Shown piece after piece: positions 14,885 through 19,347 of a stretch of DNA of 19,347 nucleotides. The translations under genes and the position numbers were made by a program. Numbering within the stretch: position 1 is the stretch's first letter; each line of letters begins with the position of its first letter. Below the pieces are notes generated by a model, which was given only the letters and a program-made list of their open reading frames with translations, did not search any database and was not told the DNA's origin. Source of the stretch: Raineyella sp964528755 (GTDB lineage Bacteria; Actinomycetota; Actinomycetes; Propionibacteriales; Propionibacteriaceae); contig CAZGWN010000076.1 in the NCBI GenBank assembly GCA_964528755.1, positions 1-19,347 of the forward strand, in the 5' to 3' direction.

Positions 14885-15458
14885 CGGGGTCCCGGTCGGC
14901 CGCGAGGGCATCGAGAAGGGTGCCGAGCCCCCAGTCGTACGCGGCGTCCACATCCCCGCCGAGCCGGAAGGCCCCGGCGATCTCCATCGACAGGAATCCG
15001 TTCGCCCAGGCCGTGAGGGTGCGGGCCGCCTCGAGCGCGTGCGCCGATCCGACCAGCCGGGCCGCGGCCTCCAGGAGGGGAGCTCCCGAGCGGTCGATGA
15101 GCTGCTGGGCCGGGCGCTGGGTCGGGGGGAGCGGGGAGACCAGCAGACCGAAGCACCCGGGCGATTCGTGGGCGAGGGCACGCACCTCCCGGGCCATCAG
15201 TTCCAGGGCCCGGCGCGGGTCGTGGGCGGCCCGTGCCCCGGCGCGCTCCAGCCGGTCGGTCAGCTCGGCGACGGTCGCCTCGACGACGTGGCGGACGAGC
15301 GCGTCGCGGTCGCGTACCCGCTTGTAGAGCGACGGCGCCCGGACACCGACCCGGACCGCGACCGCCTGCATGGTCAGGGCCGCCGCGCCGCCTTCCTCGA
15401 CCAGGGCGCGTCCGGCCGCGATGATGGCCTCAGGGGTGGTGCGTTCCCGCGCCGGCAT
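14856..15458 (-). CDS. TetR/AcrR family transcriptional regulator
   Basis: This 200-residue protein has an N-terminal TetR helix-turn-helix at about 8-55, with TMQAVAVRVGVRAPSLYKRV as the recognition region (about 29-48). An all-helical ligand and dimer domain follows (ELMAREVRALAHESPGCFGL, LTAWANGFLSMEIAGAFRLG). The ATG at 15458 has AGGAGG six bases upstream; this site lies within a small palindrome, GGAGG-A-CCTCC (15459-15469). It is divergent from the metallo-beta-lactamase-fold gene, and the gap contains a regular array of half-sites. It is therefore very likely the repressor of that gene and probably of itself. The ligand is unknown. Confidence 0.92.
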   Translation of the reverse strand: MPARERTTPEAIIAAGRALVEEGGAAALTMQAVAVRVGVRAPSLYKRVRDRDALVRHVVEATVAELTDRLERAGARAAHDPRRALELMAREVRALAHESPGCFGLLVSPLPPTQRPAQQLIDRSGAPLLEAAARLVGSAHALEAARTLTAWANGFLSMEIAGAFRLGGDVDAAYDWGLGTLLDALAADRDPVTGAAGSAT

Positions 15459-15497
15459 GGAGGACCTCCTGTGGGAGAAGGAATGTCGCCCTTCTCG

Positions 15498-15536
15498 GGC
15501 TATTGCTCATAGCCTTGATGGCTATGTATCGTAGCC
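15498..15536. promoter_or_regulatory. Array of four alternating operator half-sites between tetR and the MBL-fold gene
   Basis: GGCTAT (15498-15503), ATAGCC (15509-15514), GGCTAT (15520-15525) and GTAGCC (15531-15536) alternate in orientation, each separated by exactly 5 nt, so the period is 11 nt. They can be read as two 17-bp palindromes (the second with one mismatch) with centres 22 bp apart, about two helical turns. The inner pair forms a third perfect palindrome. This suits cooperative binding of two TetR dimers. Confidence 0.7.
15503..15532 (+). promoter_or_regulatory. Candidate promoter for a leaderless mRNA of the MBL-fold gene
   Basis: TATCGT (15527-15532) fits a -10 (TAnnnT) and ends 8 nt before the ATG at 15540. 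TTGCTC (15503-15508) is a weak -35 with 18-nt spacing. No Shine-Dalgarno sequence precedes the ATG. Transcription starting at or near the ATG would give a leaderless mRNA, common in Actinobacteria. The operator half-sites cover both elements. Confidence 0.45.
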
Positions 15537-15539
15537 TAC

Positions 15540-16271
15540 ATGGAACTCAGCCCCGGACTCCGCCGCATCGGCACCGACCTCGTCGCGGTGCATCTCCTCC
15601 CCACCCCCGAGGGCGTCACGATCGTCGACGCCGGCTTCGCCGGCCACTACCGCCGGGTGACCGCCGAACTGCGCAGCATCGGCGCCACCTGGTCCGACGT
15701 GGCGGGCATCGTCCTCACCCATGGCGATACCGACCACATCGGCTTCGCCGAGCGTGCCAGGGCCGAACACGACCTCCCGGTGTACGTCCAGGCGGCCGAC
15801 GCCGCCCGCGCCCGCGGCCAGGAGGCCACCCATCCCGCATGGGGCCGGTGGAGACTGGGTGCGACCGCCCAGTTCATGGGCTACGGCGCGATCAACGGTG
15901 CGTTGCGGACCCACTGGCTGACCGACGTGACCACCTTCACCGGCGACGAGGTCCTGTCCCTGCCCGGCTCGCCGCGGGCCATTCCTGTGCCCGGACACTC
16001 CCCGGGCAGCGTCGCGATCCACTTCCCGGCCGTACGGGCGCTGTTCGTCGGCGATGCGCTGGCCACCCGGCACGTGCTCACCGGCCGGCGCGGCATCCAA
16101 CCTGCGCCCTTCACCGACGATCCCGCGCAGGCGTACGCCTCGCTGGAACATCTCGCCGTCGACCCGAGCCTGTCGGGGGACGTCGTGGAGTGGATCATCC
16201 CCGGGCACGGGGCTCCGTACCGTGGTGGAGTCGAGGCCATGCTGGCGGACTATCGGGCGGCCCGGGGCTGA
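15540..16271 (+). CDS. Metallo-beta-lactamase-fold hydrolase
   Basis: This 243-residue MBL-fold protein carries GVTIVDAGFAGHYRRV near the start. The metal motif is LTHGDTDHIG, with H61, D63, D65 and H66. Later ligands are H153 (VPGHSPGS), D172 (LFVGDAL) and H223 (IPGHGAP). The usual motif is HxHxDH; here the second histidine is Asp63, a variant found in a recognised subset of the family, so a dinuclear site is still plausible. The length and plain single domain resemble general MBL hydrolases such as lactonases or glyoxalase II-like enzymes; the substrate is unknown. There is no signal peptide. The ATG at 15540 is the only start consistent with the operator-promoter layout. The divergent TetR protein probably represses it, suggesting a detoxification or xenobiotic response. 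Confidence 0.88.
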   Translation: MELSPGLRRIGTDLVAVHLLPTPEGVTIVDAGFAGHYRRVTAELRSIGATWSDVAGIVLTHGDTDHIGFAERARAEHDLPVYVQAADAARARGQEATHPAWGRWRLGATAQFMGYGAINGALRTHWLTDVTTFTGDEVLSLPGSPRAIPVPGHSPGSVAIHFPAVRALFVGDALATRHVLTGRRGIQPAPFTDDPAQAYASLEHLAVDPSLSGDVVEWIIPGHGAPYRGGVEAMLADYRAARG

Positions 16272-16376
16272 GGCACCGACCTGCCCCGTCGCACCACCTT
16301 TGGGACACCCGGCTGTCGCTTCGCGACGCTCGAAGGTCGACGGGGGTCGTCTGCGCGGTCGGCCGGGCGCGTCGGT

Positions 16377-16537
16377 GGACAAACCCGGGGTGCCAGTGGG
16401 GTTCGGCACCGATGAGGTACCGGGATTGTGGATCAGGTACCGGGTTTGTCGAGTGACCGGTCGACAAACCCGGTACCCAGTTCAAGATAGGGGTACGTCA
16501 TCCTCTGCGGGGGTGGATGACGTACCGGGTTTGTCGA
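16377..16537. repeat. Nested inverted-repeat cluster built on the word GGTACCGGGTTTGTCGA
   Basis: Full or near copies lie at 16416-16432 (plus, 2 mismatches), 16436-16452 (plus, perfect), 16461-16477 (minus, perfect) and 16522-16537 (plus, last 16 bases). A partial minus-strand copy is at 16377-16394 (core CCGGGTTTGTC). Copies 16436-16452 and 16461-16477 form a perfect 17-bp stem with an 8-nt loop. GGTACGTCATCC (16492-16503) pairs perfectly with GGATGACGTACC (16515-16526) inside an outer pair 16461-16477/16522-16537. A similar nested unit is at 16377-16432, with inner arms GGTGCC/GGCACC (16389-16394/16405-16410). It resembles REP-type intergenic palindromes. Confidence 0.85.
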
Positions 16538-16661
16538 CCTCGGCCCCTCCGAAGCCGGCCTGTCGGGTCGGCCGGGCGTTGCCAGGGTCGAGTGGCTGAC
16601 GGTGGGGGAGGTTCGAGGGGGGTGGGGCAGGGGAGCCATCGTCTCACCCGAGCGGAATCGC

Positions 16662-16710
16662 TTCACCGGGTCGGATTCTCTGGTCCGGGCGGAGAATCCG
16701 ACCCCGTGAA
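16662..16710. repeat. Long hairpin, 18 bp with one mismatch; possible bidirectional terminator
   Basis: GGGTCGGATTCTC (16668-16680) and GAGAATCCGACCC (16692-16704) are perfect 13-bp reverse complements around an 11-nt loop. The stem continues past one C-C mismatch with TTCAC (16662-16666) and GTGAA (16706-16710). No T-tract follows on either strand. TTCACCGGG (16662-16670) can instead pair with CCCGGTGAA (16720-16728), so two exclusive folds exist. Its place between convergent genes suits a factor-independent stop or an mRNA-stabilising end. Confidence 0.7.
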
Positions 16711-16835
16711 CAAAGATCCCCCGGTGAACGGCCCGCCGTCGGGCCTCATCCCCCGCGATCCTCCGCCGCAGCACACTCAAGCGTCCCAGGTGCCGTGAGA
16801 CATGGGAGCTGACGCCCCCAGGCCCCCGAGGGAGC

Positions 16836-17615
16836 TCACCGACCCCGCAGGGCCCGCCGGCTGCCCTTCATCTGGCGCGGGCTGGTCGGCATCGGACCCT
16901 TGGGGACCGGCAGCCGGGGACGTACGGCATCGAGTGCCTTGACGCGGGCCCTGACCTCGCTCACCTGGTACTTGTCCAGGGTCTTGGGCAGCTTCTGGAT
17001 GTGCCGGGTGAGATGGTCGAGATCGACCTGACCCTCGCGGTCGCCCATCTGGACGACCGTCACCGTCAGGTTGCTGACCAACTGGGCGTGCTTGCGCTGC
17101 TCGGATGCCAGCAGGTTGCGCAGCCGGCTCGGCTCACCCTCCCCGATGAGGACGACGCCGGCCGGGCCGATCACCCGATGGACCAGGTCCTGCTGGCGGG
17201 TGACGGAGATCGCCAGGTCGTGGTGCCACTTCTTCTCGGGCAGCATCGACAGGGCGGCGGCGGCCGACCCGACCTGCCCGCGGGCCCGTTCCAGGGTGGC
17301 CGCCTTCATCCGGCGGGTGAGCATGAACAGCGCCAGGACGAGACCTCCCATCACGCCGGTCAGAATCCACAGGAACCAGCCGCCACCGACGATCCCCGCC
17401 ACGACGATCGCCACGATCACCGGCAGCGCGAAGGACCCGGCCAGCCACCACGGCAGTTGCTTGTCGAACTCGGCGGTCGCCTTGTAGGCGTAGCGGATCT
17501 GCTTGAACCAGCCCCAGTCGCGCGGATCGCTGCTGTTGCGCTTGCGTTCCTTCTCCGCCCGGCGGGCCTCCTTCTGCCGGGCGGCCAGTTCCTTGGCCGC
17601 CTCGCTCCTGGCCAT
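16836..17615 (-). CDS. DUF4191 domain membrane protein
   Basis: This 259-residue protein matches the actinobacterial DUF4191 family, whose mycobacterial member (Rv2219) sits beside lipA. An N-terminal charged region (residues 1-30, rich in Lys, Arg and Glu, probably helical) precedes DWGWFKQIRYAYKATAEFDK. Two membrane segments follow at about 56-76 and 80-100. A long soluble C-terminal part carries VTRQQDLVHRVIGPAGVVLI and ends in basic residues (KGSRRALRGR). The conserved soluble part on one side of a two-helix hairpin suggests a membrane-tethered cytoplasmic role; no enzymatic motif is visible and the function is unknown. The ATG at 17615 lies 3 nt after the lipA stop, with AGGTGA upstream, so it is coupled to lipA. 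Confidence 0.9.
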   Translation of the reverse strand: MARSEAAKELAARQKEARRAEKERKRNSSDPRDWGWFKQIRYAYKATAEFDKQLPWWLAGSFALPVIVAIVVAGIVGGGWFLWILTGVMGGLVLALFMLTRRMKAATLERARGQVGSAAAALSMLPEKKWHHDLAISVTRQQDLVHRVIGPAGVVLIGEGEPSRLRNLLASEQRKHAQLVSNLTVTVVQMGDREGQVDLDHLTRHIQKLPKTLDKYQVSEVRARVKALDAVRPRLPVPKGPMPTSPRQMKGSRRALRGR

Positions 17616-17618
17616 CAG

Positions 17619-18605
17619 TCACTCACCTGCTGTCGTCTGGGTCGGGTTGATGCCGTGCACCTTCCACACGGCCTGGCCGTCGGCCTCGCGGGCCTCGACT
17701 GCCTGACGATACAGCCTGCCGGCGCGGTAGGACGAACGGACCATCGGCCCGCTCATCACACCGGCGAACCCGATCGCGCGGGCCTCCTCGGCGAAGTCGT
17801 CGAACTCGGCCGGCGTCACCCACCGGTCGATCGGGTGGTGCAGCGCCGACGGGCGCAGGTACTGGGTGATGGTGATGAGCTCCGCGCCGGCGTCGTGGAG
17901 GTCGCGCAGCGCCGCGGTGACCTCCTCGTGGGTCTCGCCCATGCCGAGGATGAGATTGGACTTGGTCACCAGGCCGGCCGCGCGGGAGCGGGTGAGCACG
18001 GCCAGCGAGCGGTCGTAACGGAAACCGGGCCGGATCCGCTTGAACAGCCGGGGGACCGTCTCGACATTGTGCGCGAACACCTCGGGCCGGGCGTCGAAGA
18101 CCCGGTCGAGCAGTTCACCGTGGCCGGTGAAGTCGGGGGCGAGCATCTCCACGCCGACCCCTGGGTTGAGCTGGTGGATCTTCCGGATCGTCTCGGCGTA
18201 CAGCCAGGCACCCTCGTCGGGCAGGTCGTCGCGGCAGACGCCGGTCACCGTGGCGTAGCGCAGGCCCATCGTGCGGACCGACTCGGCGACCCGGAGCGGT
18301 TCCCCGCGGTCGAGCTCGGTCGGCCTGCCGGTGGCGATCTGGCAGAAGTCGCAGCGGCGGGTGCACTGCTCGCCGCCGATGAGGAAGGTCGCCTCGCGGT
18401 CCTCCCAGCACTCGAAGAGGTTGGGGCAGCCGGCCTCCTGGCAGACCGTGTGGAGCTTTTCCCGGGAGACGAGGTTCTTCAGGTCGCGGTAGTTGGGACC
18501 GAAGCGTGCACGGGTGCGGATCCACTCCGGTTTCGACTCGATCGGGGTCTGCGCGTTGCGGACCTCGAGTCGGAGCATGCGGCGTCCCTCTGGTGCGATC
18601 GTCAC
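17619..18605 (-). CDS. lipA: Lipoyl synthase
   Basis: LipA is a radical SAM enzyme that inserts two sulphur atoms into octanoyl chains on lipoyl-carrier proteins. The 328-residue protein has both cluster motifs. The auxiliary 4Fe-4S set is C55, C60 and C66 (CQEAGCPNLFEC), completed by the RSSYRAG serine (residues 290-296). The radical SAM set is C81, C85 and C88 (CTRRCDFC). The remaining conserved sequence is intact (LRYATVTGVCRDDLPDEGAW, AHNVETVPRLFKRIRPGF, TKSNLILGMGET). The GTG at 18605 gives the actinobacterial N-terminus (EGRRMLRLEVRNAQTPIE); an internal ATG at 18578 would remove part of it. A short extra C-terminal stretch of about 27 residues follows RLYRQ. lipB is upstream (40-nt gap) and DUF4191 is 3 nt downstream. 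Confidence 0.97.
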   Translation of the reverse strand: MTIAPEGRRMLRLEVRNAQTPIESKPEWIRTRARFGPNYRDLKNLVSREKLHTVCQEAGCPNLFECWEDREATFLIGGEQCTRRCDFCQIATGRPTELDRGEPLRVAESVRTMGLRYATVTGVCRDDLPDEGAWLYAETIRKIHQLNPGVGVEMLAPDFTGHGELLDRVFDARPEVFAHNVETVPRLFKRIRPGFRYDRSLAVLTRSRAAGLVTKSNLILGMGETHEEVTAALRDLHDAGAELITITQYLRPSALHHPIDRWVTPAEFDDFAEEARAIGFAGVMSGPMVRSSYRAGRLYRQAVEAREADGQAVWKVHGINPTQTTAGE

Positions 18606-18645
18606 CCAGCCGAGTCTACCCGGGGCAGGCGGCGCGGGGTCGGTC

Positions 18646-19347
18646 TCAGACGGTCAACCCGTAGGTCACTCCCGCCGGATGGCGTCCGTGGGAGGTCTGC
18701 GGGTTCCAGGCATGCTCGGTGCCGACGTCGGGGGCCGGTTCGTACGGCTCGTAGCGCAGCATCTCGTCCAGGTGTGGCTGCACCCGCCCGGCGAGTTCGG
18801 CCAGGCTCGGGGTCGACCCGAGCTCCAGGGCGATGGAGGTGACCCCGGCGTCGCGGATCCCGCACGGCACGATCCGGTCGAACCAGCCCATGTCCGGATC
18901 GGCGTTGAGGGCGAAGCCGTGCATCGTCGTCTTGTGCGAGACGCGGATGCCGATCGCGGCGATCTTGCGTTCGGGCCTCGGAGCGCGGCCTCGGATCGGG
19001 TCCCTCGGGTCGGCGCGGAGCCACACGCCGGTGCGGTGGGGGACCCGGCCGGCGGTGATGCCCAGCTCGGCGAGGGTCCGGATCAGGGCCTCCTCCAGCC
19101 GGCGGACGAAGTCGACCACGCCGATTCCGTTGGCCGGCAGGCGCACGATCGGGTAACCGACCAGCTGGCCGGGCCCGTGGTAGGTGATGTCACCGCCGCG
19201 GTCGACGTCGATCACCGGGGTGCCGTCGACGGGGCGGTCCGCCGGATCGGTCCGGCGCCCGGCGGTGTAGACCGGCGGATGTTCCAGCAACAGCACGGTG
19301 CCCTTGCCGCCCATCAAATCCGCAATATAGGCAACCTGCGCTTCGTT
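18646..19347 (-). CDS. lipB: Octanoyltransferase LipB (start outside window)
   Basis: LipB moves octanoate from acyl carrier protein to lipoyl domains, the step before LipA. There are 233 visible residues; the start lies beyond the right edge, with perhaps 25-30 residues missing compared with the mycobacterial protein. Signatures are LLLEHPPVYTAGRR, the substrate-pocket motif RGGDITYHGPGQLVGYPIV, the catalytic lysine in RKIAAIGIRVS, HGFALN, and the catalytic cysteine in IVPCGI. A Arg/Pro-rich insertion of about ten residues (DPRDPIRGRAPRPE) precedes the lysine. The first visible residues (NEAQVAYIADLMGGKG) diverge from the usual LipB sequence here and use AT-rich codons. A TTG at 19317 is not a credible start, because homology requires more N-terminal sequence. 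Confidence 0.94.
   Translation of the reverse strand, partial: NEAQVAYIADLMGGKGTVLLLEHPPVYTAGRRTDPADRPVDGTPVIDVDRGGDITYHGPGQLVGYPIVRLPANGIGVVDFVRRLEEALIRTLAELGITAGRVPHRTGVWLRADPRDPIRGRAPRPERKIAAIGIRVSHKTTMHGFALNADPDMGWFDRIVPCGIRDAGVTSIALELGSTPSLAELAGRVQPHLDEMLRYEPYEPAPDVGTEHAWNPQTSHGRHPAGVTYGLTV

Larger units (their letters stand above)
16272..16835. other. Gene-free 564-bp region between convergent genes, rich in inverted repeats
   Basis: I find no convincing gene here. The short open frames on both strands (16433-16780 minus, 16517-16798 plus) have low-complexity Arg/Pro/Gly composition and no ribosome site. The region holds two repeat structures, listed separately. It lies between the 3' ends of the MBL-fold gene and the DUF4191 gene, where a two-way transcription stop would be expected. 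Confidence 0.75.

Noticed and set aside
16377..16537. A CRISPR array
   Set aside because: The copies alternate in orientation, spacing is irregular (20 to about 60 nt), several copies are partial, and no cas gene is present.
16433..16798. Small genes in the repeat-rich gap (115 codons minus, 93 codons plus)
   Set aside because: They read through the inverted repeats, lack ribosome sites, and have Arg/Pro/Ser-rich composition with no domain.
17001..18842. A 613-codon plus-strand open frame opposite DUF4191 and lipA
   Set aside because: It overlaps two firmly identified genes in antisense and has low-complexity composition and no domain.

Overview
The window is high-GC DNA with dense, often overlapping genes, GTG starts and an Lrp-LysE pair. 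The order lipB-lipA-DUF4191 matches the arrangement I know from mycobacteria (Rv2217-Rv2219) and other Actinobacteria. I therefore read it as an actinobacterial chromosome and cannot name the genus. I see no rRNA, tRNA, CRISPR array, transposase or phage gene.

Region 1 (1-8385) is a metabolic gene cluster on two divergent arms. On the minus strand are an arginine-deiminase/DDAH-superfamily hydrolase (1391-2404) and, 4 nt further on, a thiamine-diphosphate (ThDP) enzyme that runs off the window's left edge (1-1386). On the plus strand are an XRE-cupin regulator (2621-3214) and then five tightly coupled genes: lipoprotein substrate-binding protein, permease and ATPase of a polar amino acid ABC importer, a D-2-hydroxyacid dehydrogenase and a PLP aminotransferase (3391-8385). 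Aminotransferase, ThDP 2-oxoacid-type enzyme and guanidino hydrolase together suggest uptake and breakdown of arginine or a related guanidino amino acid. This is an inference. A sequence resembling TGASGAAAC occurs three times in the two control regions of this cluster and is a candidate operator for the XRE-cupin protein.

Region 2 (8372-14884) is a set of apparently independent genes: a SAM methyltransferase, an alpha/beta hydrolase, a large LuxR-type ATPase regulator (LAL family), a DJ-1/PfpI protein of isonitrile-hydratase type, a LysE exporter and its divergent Lrp/AsnC regulator. Several neighbouring gene pairs converge and overlap at their 3' ends.

Region 3 (14856-16271) is a TetR regulator divergent from a metallo-beta-lactamase-fold hydrolase. 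Between them lies a very regular array of four alternating half-sites (GGCTAT/ATAGCC, 11-nt period). The hydrolase mRNA looks leaderless.

Region 4 (16272-16835) is a 564-bp gene-free stretch between convergent genes. It holds nested inverted repeats built on a 17-nt word (GGTACCGGGTTTGTCGA, five full or partial copies in alternating orientation) and a separate long hairpin.

Region 5 (16836-19347) is the lipoate operon on the minus strand, lipB (cut at the right edge), lipA and a DUF4191 membrane protein.
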